From the NCBI GenBank assembly GCA_020027365.1, contig JAHRAJ010000056.1:1-6028 (forward strand): 6,028 bases of DNA, written 5' to 3'. Position 1 is the stretch's first letter; each line of letters opens with the position of its first letter. The position numbers were made by a program, and so were the translations under genes. The notes beneath the pieces are model-generated. The model saw nothing but the letters and a program-made list of their open reading frames with translations. It made no database searches and was not told where the DNA came from. This DNA comes from Cenarchaeum sp. (GTDB lineage Archaea > Thermoproteota > Nitrososphaeria > Nitrososphaerales > Nitrosopumilaceae). This document shows, piece by piece, positions 1 to 5,218 of the stretch.

Positions 1-1
1 C

Positions 2-388
2 GGCCTGCGCGCGTATGGGATGGATCACGGCGCGTATGTCAGGGTGGGGCCGGGCGGGATCGAGATGGACGCCGTGACGATCGGTCTCATGGAGCCGTCT
101 TATCCGGGCAGGGAACAGGGCCGGCCAGAGGACGCCGCCGGGCCGCCGGGGCTGGCGGGCGGGCAGATCAGGGGGGAGGACGCGGCCGGCGCGGCCGAGC
201 CCGCGCCCGGGCCGCCAGTCCTGCAGAGCTTTGCCGCCAACCGCCCGTTCCTGTTTGTCGTACAGGACGACGACAGCGGCGCCATACTCTTCATGGGCAG
301 GGTGACGGATCCGCTGGGATATCCGTTGCCGCCTCCGATTTCGGACGGGTTTGACATAGTGCGGGAATTGCATGCAGGCTCGCCATAG
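2..388 (+). CDS. Serpin (serine/cysteine protease inhibitor), C-terminal fragment
   Basis: The frame is open from the left edge, so the gene starts outside the window; the ATG at 20 is internal. The recognisable part is the serpin C-terminal signature: SFAANRPFLFVV at 227-262 followed by ILFMGRVTDP at 284-313, matching the family pattern F-x-A-[DN]-[RH]-P-F-x-F and [IL]-L-F-M-G-[RK]-V-x-[DN]-P. Upstream, GGIEMDAVT (53-79) sits where the reactive-loop hinge (E-x-G-x-E-A-A-A-x-T) should be, but an Asp replaces one of the usual small residues. Between hinge and signature lie about 48 residues rich in Gly, Ala and Pro, so the loop region is roughly 38 residues longer than in alpha-1-antitrypsin. 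About 24 residues follow the usual C-terminal end. Serpins trap proteases by inserting the cleaved loop; whether this one is inhibitory is doubtful given the hinge and loop. The family call is firm, the target unknown. Confidence 0.85.
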   Translation, partial: GLRAYGMDHGAYVRVGPGGIEMDAVTIGLMEPSYPGREQGRPEDAAGPPGLAGGQIRGEDAAGAAEPAPGPPVLQSFAANRPFLFVVQDDDSGAILFMGRVTDPLGYPLPPPISDGFDIVRELHAGSP

Positions 389-1052
389 CGGCACGCCGGA
401 TTCCGGCGCCCTATGGGAGACAACTGACAATCACATGTTTTTCGCCTCCGGCGTCCCTGATGCACTGTTAAGCTGGCGGGGATTTTCATTTAGACCGTCG
501 AGGTCGTGCCCTATTGATCTGTTTGCATTCGACCTTTCTTTTTTGGGCCATTTATGCAGATTTACTTCCGGGAAGACAGGACAGACCTCGATTTGGACAT
601 GCTTGGATTTTGGCGGCTCAAAAATATCCCCTGCATGGATTCTCCCGGCCGCCTTGGGGTTCTAGTCAAAATTCGTGAGCCAAAGGCGATCAGAGATGCC
701 GGAATCATGCATCGTGGTATGTCTCCTCTGTTTTCCCAAAATTTGGTACGGCCGTCCATTTTTTTCATGTCATAAATTTTGACCAGAACCGGAACCTTGC
801 CAAATCCAGGGAAGATCGGCGATCGGCCGGCCGTGCCTGCCTACCGTTAAGTTTACAGAACCGCACGGCGCTTGCATAGTCGCCATGGCCACAAATCAGG
901 CGAGGCGGCGGTTTGGAACGCCAAATCTCCTACGGTTCATGCCGGCACGTCGGAGATCCTGCCGTATAGACGGGCCCGGAGACCGTTAACCGGCATCCAA
1001 AAGCGCCACTGGCAGGCCGGCGTGCAAATCCGACAGGCAGGATTCAAGGACG
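389..1052. other. Gene-poor interval between the serpin and the DUF5655 gene
   Basis: No open frame here resembles a protein family I know. Two overlapping frames cover the same bases, 554-775 (+, 73 codons) and 562-768 (-, 68 codons); neither has a ribosome binding site or recognisable motif, and I cannot choose between them. The stretch is visibly richer in A+T than the serpin end and contains T-tracts at 535-544 and 759-765. A short hairpin (GCCGG, loop ATT, CCGGC, 395-407) follows the serpin stop. A 9-base inverted pair, GTCAAAATT at 665-673 and AATTTTGAC at 775-783, is near what chance allows. It may be decayed sequence between accessory genes. Confidence 0.5.
535..544 (+). terminator. 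T-tract, possible archaeal-type terminator downstream of the serpin
   Basis: A run TTTCTTTTTT lies about 150 bases past the serpin stop on the same strand. Archaeal RNA polymerase commonly terminates at oligo-T runs without needing a strong hairpin. The distance and the lack of any supporting structure leave this tentative. Confidence 0.22.
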
Positions 1053-2015
1053 TCAGGCGGCATTTCCGGACTTCAAGTCATATACCTTTTGTACCATGTT
1101 TACCGCCATGCCCACATCGGAGTCGTTGTTGATATGCGATACATATCCGGCCCCTCCCACGGTGGTCTTTACCTCCCCGTCGTCACCTACCCTGGATTTG
1201 ACAAACTGCCCGTCCGTGTCTTTGTACACGTCCGGCCTGTTGGTGACATAGTATATCTTTACACTCTCTGACATGATGACAAGACAGCAAATCAGAGAGC
1301 CATCCTTGGTGTAAAACCCCCCGTACGGCTTCTTCTGTCCGTATTCAAGGTCGGGGTATCTGTCAAGTATGGCATCCATGGTCTTTTTGAAAAGAGATTT
1401 TGCCACATCTTTTGGACTGCCGGTCATGTGATACCTGCCGCTCATGTAGTCATCCAAGCTGTATTCTCCTGGAAGTACCGTGCGGCCGCCATCTGCTCCT
1501 TTGGGTTTGGAAACGCGCAAGCCTGCCAGTGCGAACACCCCATCCTCAAAGCTTGCTATTGTGTATAGCTCTATGGGGCACTTTAACTGGTTGACCGCAC
1601 GGCGCTGATGCTCTGTAAATTCCGGCGATATTGCTATCACCCTGTTCTCGTCCCAGTTTATGTCGTCCTTCTTCAAAGATTTCCTCATGATGTCGTTGTA
1701 CGCCTGCAGAAACGCTTCTGGCCTTTCCTCAAGTATGTCGTAATACGCCGCCGCCTGCTCTATGTGCCCTCCGTACTTGCGGTTCTTGTACTCAAACAGT
1801 ACGAACGACATCTTGTCGGTGTCAAACATGACAGAGTCGATGCGCAACCTTGCCACCATGTGCTCGGACTTTACAAACACCATGCTTGGAAATATGATCT
1901 GGATGTTGTTCTCTACCATGTCTTGGATGATTTTTTCATAATCAAACTTCCCATTTGCCCCCGTAGACTTGATTTCTTGTAATCCGTTCCCGGATCTGAA
2001 TATTCTGACGTTCAT
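1053..2015 (-). CDS. DUF5655 domain protein with N-terminal PD-(D/E)XK nuclease-like domain
   Basis: 320 residues, TGA stop, apparently full length. Residues 25-95 carry a PD-(D/E)XK-like core: E35 in DMVENN, D60 in LRIDSV, E75-Y-K77 in LFEYKN, and a following Q87-x3-Y91 in EQAAAYYDIL. This order fits the restriction-endonuclease-like fold. Residues about 205-315 match the DUF5655 domain: a KKTMDAILDRYPDLEY stretch, a beta-rich middle, then YVSHINNDSDVGMAVNMVQKVYD, equivalent to the family's G-H-x-G-D-x-E-V then L-I-x-x-S-Y-E ending. Family members are solitary proteins of unknown role; nucleic-acid cleavage or binding is inferred from the fold only. No transmembrane segment or signal peptide is apparent. 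No Shine-Dalgarno sits at a useful distance; the ATG overlaps the stop of the 44-codon ORF upstream (TCATGA), suggesting coupled translation. A sampled 60-base block (1681-1740) is 50% G+C against 77% in a block of the kinase (2701-2760), hinting at separate ancestry. Confidence 0.82.
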   Translation of the reverse strand: MNVRIFRSGNGLQEIKSTGANGKFDYEKIIQDMVENNIQIIFPSMVFVKSEHMVARLRIDSVMFDTDKMSFVLFEYKNRKYGGHIEQAAAYYDILEERPEAFLQAYNDIMRKSLKKDDINWDENRVIAISPEFTEHQRRAVNQLKCPIELYTIASFEDGVFALAGLRVSKPKGADGGRTVLPGEYSLDDYMSGRYHMTGSPKDVAKSLFKKTMDAILDRYPDLEYGQKKPYGGFYTKDGSLICCLVIMSESVKIYYVTNRPDVYKDTDGQFVKSRVGDDGEVKTTVGGAGYVSHINNDSDVGMAVNMVQKVYDLKSGNAA

Positions 2016-2146
2016 GACTGGGCACCCATACCGTCTCCGTACAATTCCGTGATCTTGGCCATCTGCACCGGGCAGGCACTCGGCCTGCCAGCCATTTGGT
2101 TGTGCCCTTGGATTACCATCACGGCATTGGCCTTGTATGAGACCAT
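2012..2146 (-). CDS. Hypothetical 44-residue protein, translationally coupled to the DUF5655 gene
   Basis: An ATG at 2146 opens a 44-codon frame ending in TGA at 2014-2012, which overlaps the ATG of the DUF5655 gene (2015-2013) as TCATGA. I read the product as beginning MVSYKANAVMVIQGHNQM and ending MAKITELYGDGMGAQS; it has one Cys and no membrane segment. An in-frame stop lies 12 bases upstream of the ATG, so this is the first possible ATG. A TATA-like run (TTTTTATATG, 2175-2166) is centred about 24 bases upstream, close to the spacing expected for a leaderless archaeal transcript. I do not recognise the protein. The promoter, leaderless start and stop-start overlap favour a real gene; the alternative is a chance open frame within the leader of the nuclease-like gene. 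A regulatory or antidote role for a small partner is only a guess. Confidence 0.5.
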   Translation of the reverse strand: MVSYKANAVMVIQGHNQMAGRPSACPVQMAKITELYGDGMGAQS

Positions 2147-2165
2147 GCCGTCATACCATCAATGG

Positions 2166-2175
2166 CATATAAAAA
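2166..2175 (-). promoter_or_regulatory. TATA-like box for the small ORF and DUF5655 unit
   Basis: On the minus strand the bases read TTTTTATATG, an AT-rich block in otherwise G+C-rich sequence. A start site about 25 bases downstream would fall at or next to the ATG at 2146. It lies in the 58-base gap after the glycerate kinase stop. The same T5 run could also help terminate the kinase transcript, which is read in the same direction. Confidence 0.5.
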
Positions 2176-2204
2176 CGGTATTGGATCTTGTCTCCTTCCC
2201 CGGT

Positions 2205-3494
2205 CTAGCACAGCATAATCCCGATGTCCAGCAGGTTTGTCTGGGTGGGCCCCGTCTCGATGAGTCCGCCGTACCTCTGCAGGTACCCGCAAGAGTTGTT
2301 TGTCCTCAGGTACCTCTTGGCCGCGTCGCGGTCCAGCTCTGACGTGCGGATCATCGCGCCTGCAAACCGGGTGTTGCCGTCAATCCCGTCGGTCCCCACC
2401 GATCCCACCAGGATGTCCTGGCGCACCATGCCGCCTATGCGCAGCACCATCTCCTGGTTGCGCCCGCCCCTCCCGTTGCCCCTGACGCGCACCGTCGTCT
2501 CGCCCCCAAACACCACGCAGGTGTGCGGCACTGCAGGCGCCATGCCGGCCAGTATGCGGGCCTGCCCCTCAATCTTGCCAAACACTGTGGCGGTCCTCAC
2601 GGAATACCCGCGCCGTCGCGCCTCGCGCCTCATCGCCGCAAGGCAGTCCTTGTTTGATCCTATGACAAAGTTGCGTATCCGCGGGCGCCGGGGCGTCTCC
2701 GGCACCTCCCCGCGTGCGCCGGCCTCCAGCCTCCTCATCACCGCCGCCGGCACCTCTTCGCGAATGCCATACCTGCGCAGTATCCCGGCGGCCTGCACAA
2801 ACGTGGTCCTGTCGCAGTATGTAGTACCAGACGCGATGACCGACATGTCGTTTGCCTTTACGTCGGACATCAGCAGCGCGACCGCCTCGCAGGGAAGCCC
2901 CTCCGTAATCCGCCCTCCCTTTATCCCCGACAGGTGCTTGCGCACGCAGTTTACCTCGGCAATGCTCGCACCCGAGCGCAGCAGCAGCCTGTTGGTCCTG
3001 GTCTTTTCGGCCAGCGTCACCCCCTCGGGCAGCGCCAGCAGCGCCGACGCGCCGCCGGACACCAGAAACACGATCAGGTCCGTCGGCCTGCACCCGCGCA
3101 CGTACGACAGCACCGCCCTGGCGGCCTCCACGCTTGCCCCGCTTGGGTCCGGATGCGTCGAGTGTATCACCTCAAACTTGGACCTGCGCGGGGCGGCCAC
3201 CCCCTCGGGGACCACTACCACCCCATCCTCTGCCCGTATGCGCGAGTCAAACGCCTTGGCCATCGACAGCGCGGCCTTGCCAAAGGCCGCCACCCTGATC
3301 CCGGCATACCCCGACGTCCTGACCACGTGCCTTCCCACCACGATCGAGCGCCGCCTGATCACCCTGGGGAGTATGACCGACGGCATCGCCGCCGATATCC
3401 CGGCCTCCAGTATGCGCGCGGCATCGTCGCCCCTGTCGCGCTCCCGCGTCCCGCGCCGCTGCTGCCGCACCCCGCTCGTCGTACCGCCCAACAC
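2205..3494 (-). CDS. Glycerate 2-kinase (DUF4147 + MOFRL domains)
   Basis: 429 residues, close to the family's usual length. It should phosphorylate D-glycerate with ATP to 2-phosphoglycerate in the cytosol, feeding lower glycolysis or gluconeogenesis. N-terminal DUF4147 domain, about residues 23-310: AAFGKAALSMA (69-79, with the conserved Lys73), SGGASALL (147-154), NCVRKHLSGIKGGR (182-195). C-terminal MOFRL domain, about 325-429: GGETTV (330-335), GRGGRNQE (341-348), GTDGIDG (367-373), TGPTQTNLLDI (414-424). The family motif S-D-V-x-G-D-D-x-S-V-I-A-S-G-P-T here reads SDVKANDMSVIASGTT (210-225), so a Gly and a Pro are replaced; other motifs are intact. The start is uncertain: GTG at 3494 gives about 20 non-conserved basic residues, and GTG at 3470 is possible and better placed for a start site 26 bases from the TATA-like element. 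It is transcribed divergently from the dehydrogenase. The sequence is very G+C-rich, which creates a long spurious open frame on the opposite strand. Confidence 0.92.
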   Translation of the reverse strand: MLGGTTSGVRQQRRGTRERDRGDDAARILEAGISAAMPSVILPRVIRRRSIVVGRHVVRTSGYAGIRVAAFGKAALSMAKAFDSRIRAEDGVVVVPEGVAAPRRSKFEVIHSTHPDPSGASVEAARAVLSYVRGCRPTDLIVFLVSGGASALLALPEGVTLAEKTRTNRLLLRSGASIAEVNCVRKHLSGIKGGRITEGLPCEAVALLMSDVKANDMSVIASGTTYCDRTTFVQAAGILRRYGIREEVPAAVMRRLEAGARGEVPETPRRPRIRNFVIGSNKDCLAAMRREARRRGYSVRTATVFGKIEGQARILAGMAPAVPHTCVVFGGETTVRVRGNGRGGRNQEMVLRIGGMVRQDILVGSVGTDGIDGNTRFAGAMIRTSELDRDAAKRYLRTNNSCGYLQRYGGLIETGPTQTNLLDIGIMLC

Positions 3495-3512
3495 CCACCT
3501 GCGGTTGTAAGG

Positions 3513-3520
3513 TATAATAA
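3513..3520. promoter_or_regulatory. Central TATA-like element in the divergent kinase/dehydrogenase promoter region
   Basis: The 48 bases between the kinase start (3494) and the dehydrogenase start (3543) hold one clear AT-rich block, TATAATAA on plus and TTATTATA on minus. Its centre is about 27 bases upstream of the dehydrogenase ATG, the classic spacing for a leaderless archaeal mRNA, and neither gene has a Shine-Dalgarno. It is about 22 bases from the kinase GTG at 3494 and 46 from the alternative GTG at 3470. The plus-strand role is well supported by spacing. Use in the minus direction is inferred from the lack of any other AT-rich element. Confidence 0.6.
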
Positions 3521-3542
3521 GAATAGTTGACGCCCATCCCGC

Positions 3543-4487
3543 ATGGACACGGTTCGAATCCCCAAGGTCATCAACTTTGGCAAGGACGCGCTGGGCAAGA
3601 CAGAATACCCCAAAAACGCGCTGGTCGTCACCACCGTCCCGCCCGCGCTCTCCGACAAGTGGCTCTCCAAGATGGGCATCTCCGACTATATGCTGTACGA
3701 CCAGGTAAAGCCAGAGCCCTCGATCGACGACGTAAACGCCGTGATATCCCAGTACAAGGACAAGGACCCGTCCGTGCTCATCGGGCTGGGCGGCGGCAGC
3801 TCTATGGACGTGGTGAAATACGCCGCGCCCGAGATGGGCAAGAAGAAGATTCTGATACCCACCACCTTTGGAACCGGCGCCGAGATGACGACCTACTGCG
3901 TCCTAAAGTTTGACGGAAAGAAAAAGCTGCTCCGCGAGGACAGGTTTCTTGCAGACATGGCCGTGGTCGACTCCTACTTTCTGGACGGCACCCCCAAACA
4001 GGTGATAAAAAGCTCCGTGTGCGACGCATGCGCCCAGGCCACCGAGGGGCATGACAGCGCGCTGGGCAACGACCTGACCCGCACCCTGTGCCGCCAGGCC
4101 TTTGACATACTGTACGACGCCATCATCAACGACAAGCCCGAAAACTACCCGTACGGCTCGATGCTGTCAGGGATGGGCTTTGGCAACTGCTCGACCACGC
4201 TGGGCCACGCCCTGTCCTACGTGTTCTCAAACGAGGGCGTGCCGCACGGGTACTCGCTGTCCTCGTGCACGACCGTGGCGCACCGGCACAACAAGTCCGA
4301 ATTCTACGGCCGCTTCAAGGAATGCGTCGAAAAGCTCGGGTTTGACCGCCTAGACCTAAAGGCCGACGTCTCCGAGGCCGCCGACGTGGTCATGACCGAC
4401 CGCGGCCACCTCGATCCAAACCCCGTCCCCATATCAAAGGAGGACGTCGTGCAGTGCCTAGAGGACATAAAGGCCGGCAACCTGTAA
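3543..4487 (+). CDS. Iron-containing alcohol dehydrogenase family protein; candidate malonic semialdehyde reductase
   Basis: 314 residues, shorter than the roughly 380 of typical type III alcohol dehydrogenases. Nucleotide-binding signatures: GLGGGSSMD (81-89) and PTTFGTGAE (106-114). Metal-site region: CDACAQATEG (160-169), LGHALSY (220-226) and VPHGYS (233-238). Asp161, His222 and His235 match three family metal ligands, but the usual D-A-x-x-H-A-x-E histidine is Gln165. A three-ligand Asp-His-His site is known in the related glycerol dehydrogenases. The family reduces aldehydes with NAD(P)H in the cytosol. In Nitrosopumilus maritimus a member of this family, Nmar_1110 as I recall it, reduces malonic semialdehyde to 3-hydroxypropionate in the 3-hydroxypropionate/4-hydroxybutyrate cycle; orthology here is inferred, not aligned. 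The divergent kinase suggests an alternative substrate, tartronate semialdehyde or hydroxypyruvate. The ATG is chosen because the TATA-like element at 3513-3520 predicts transcription starting there. Confidence 0.88.
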   Translation: MDTVRIPKVINFGKDALGKTEYPKNALVVTTVPPALSDKWLSKMGISDYMLYDQVKPEPSIDDVNAVISQYKDKDPSVLIGLGGGSSMDVVKYAAPEMGKKKILIPTTFGTGAEMTTYCVLKFDGKKKLLREDRFLADMAVVDSYFLDGTPKQVIKSSVCDACAQATEGHDSALGNDLTRTLCRQAFDILYDAIINDKPENYPYGSMLSGMGFGNCSTTLGHALSYVFSNEGVPHGYSLSSCTTVAHRHNKSEFYGRFKECVEKLGFDRLDLKADVSEAADVVMTDRGHLDPNPVPISKEDVVQCLEDIKAGNL

Positions 4488-4583
4488 CCGGGCGGCAGGG
4501 TTGCGCGACGGGCCGCGGCCTGCCATCTGCGTGCCCGACCTGGATCCGGCCCGGCGTGTCCGCATGACGGCATGGTGCAAGAA

Positions 4584-4599
4584 GCGCATGGCGATGCGC
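4584..4599. repeat. Perfect hairpin downstream of the dehydrogenase
   Basis: GCGCAT, loop GGCG, then ATGCGC gives a 6-base perfect stem 96 bases past the dehydrogenase stop. It is followed by further self-complementary G+C-rich bases (CCGGC at 4599-4603, GCCGG at 4615-4619). No T-tract follows, so a bacterial-style terminator is not supported; it may be incidental structure in the 3' region. Confidence 0.35.
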
Positions 4600-4899
4600 C
4601 GGCAACGCCGCCCCGCCGGTTCCCGCACCTGCAACACACATGGCAAAGCCGCGTACAACGGCAACCGCGGGCGAGGCCGATCCGGCAAGGCTTTTGATGA
4701 CGTATGATCAACCGGCGTCAGCCCGAGGCACGCCTGTTGCCGTCACCCCGACTCATGCATGTGGATTCAAATTTCCCCCACGTCCGGATATCACGTCTGG
4801 GAATGCAGTTTGGCCGTCTGGCAACCGACATTCTCCGCAAAATCTGCCGCACGATTCATGGCCCGGTGCATCATCGGCCTGCCCATCCCCCGCCCCTCG

Positions 4900-4908
4900 T
4901 TTTTTATG
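4900..4908 (+). promoter_or_regulatory. T-tract / TATA-like element
   Basis: TTTTTTATG stands out in G+C-rich surroundings. It could be a terminator for read-through from the dehydrogenase, or a TATA-like box, since GTG and ATG codons at 4931 and 4934 lie 26-29 bases from its centre and open a 37-38 codon frame. The sequence alone does not decide between these. Confidence 0.25.
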
Positions 4909-4933
4909 GGCGGCCGTCTGACCGGTTAAGGTG

Positions 4934-5047
4934 ATGGCATGGTTGAATGCCGGTATTTTTGCCGTATTTTGCCCGTGTTATTCCCGTCCTCCCCCGCCGC
5001 GTCCCTCCCATCCGCCGAAAACACCGCAATTGAACGTCCGACCGTGA
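4934..5047 (+). CDS. Doubtful 37-residue ORF
   Basis: ATG at 4934 (or GTG at 4931) to TGA at 5045-5047. The predicted peptide starts MAWLNAGIFAVFCPCYS, a short hydrophobic stretch with two Cys, followed by a proline-rich tail. The only support is the TATA-like element at about leaderless spacing. The hydrophobic part is encoded by a T-rich near-repeat and the proline part by C-rich DNA, so it may be a chance frame. No family is recognised. Confidence 0.15.
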   Translation: MAWLNAGIFAVFCPCYSRPPPPRPSHPPKTPQLNVRP

Positions 5048-5132
5048 TTCCATCATCGTAGACCGCGCCCATGCGGTATGCGCTTAATTGCCGTTCGTGC
5101 AACGCCTCTTTTTTTTGTGCCCGACCATCTCT

Positions 5133-5164
5133 GGTTTTGAGTTTTCAAACCCGGTATGCCGGGT
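5133..5164. repeat. Two adjacent dyad symmetries beyond the transposase stop
   Basis: ACCCGG (5149-5154), loop TATG, CCGGGT (5159-5164) is a perfect 6-base stem. It overlaps GGTTTTGA (5133-5140) and TCAAACC (5145-5151), an imperfect stem with one bulged T. The pair begins 55 bases beyond the transposase stop in its reading direction. It could be part of the insertion-element end or a transcript-end structure. No T-run follows on the minus strand, so intrinsic termination is not favoured. Confidence 0.35.
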
Positions 5165-5218
5165 GTCGTCACGTCAAGCCACCAAACGGATACCTTGCCA
5201 GTACCTGTCAAGGTGTTT

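Larger units (their letters stand above)
4488..5218. other. Gene-poor interval between the dehydrogenase and the transposase
   Basis: No gene here is convincing. The left part (4488-4890) is G+C-rich with hairpin-forming sequence; the right part is patchily A+T-rich with T-tracts at 4900-4905 and 5109-5116. A frame at 4640-4921 (+) has no motif, promoter or ribosome binding site. Near-tandem copies TGCCGGTATTTT (4948-4959) and TGCCGTATTTT (4960-4970) abut each other. The left end of the insertion element whose transposase begins at 5219 should lie somewhere in the right part, but with only one end in view its terminal repeat and target duplication cannot be identified. Confidence 0.55.

Noticed and set aside
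395..407. Hairpin right after the serpin stop as an intrinsic terminator
   Set aside because: The stem is only five bases with a three-base loop and no T-tract follows; the nearest T-run is about 130 bases away.
554..775. 73-codon (+) and 68-codon (-, 562-768) frames on opposite strands
   Set aside because: Neither has a recognisable motif, a well-placed promoter or a ribosome binding site, and each is as open as the other, so no coding call is justified.
665..783. 9-base inverted repeat (GTCAAAATT / AATTTTGAC) that might bound a miniature element
   Set aside because: About one such pair is expected by chance in an interval this size, the repeat does not extend, and no target duplication is seen.
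2224..3510. 428-codon open frame on the plus strand, antisense to almost all of the glycerate kinase
   Set aside because: It is a by-product of the kinase's extreme G+C bias, which removes stop codons from the complementary frame. Its translation is Ser/Pro/Thr/Arg-rich with no family motif, while the minus strand has all the MOFRL kinase signatures.
3552..3564. GGTTCGAATCC, which looks like a tRNA T-loop
   Set aside because: The five bases on each side do not pair into a T-stem, no acceptor, D or anticodon arm is found nearby, and the bases encode V-R-I-P at the dehydrogenase N-terminus.
4640..4921. 93-codon plus-strand frame after the dehydrogenase
   Set aside because: There is no promoter-like element, no ribosome binding site, no domain, and codon choice does not resemble the neighbouring real genes.
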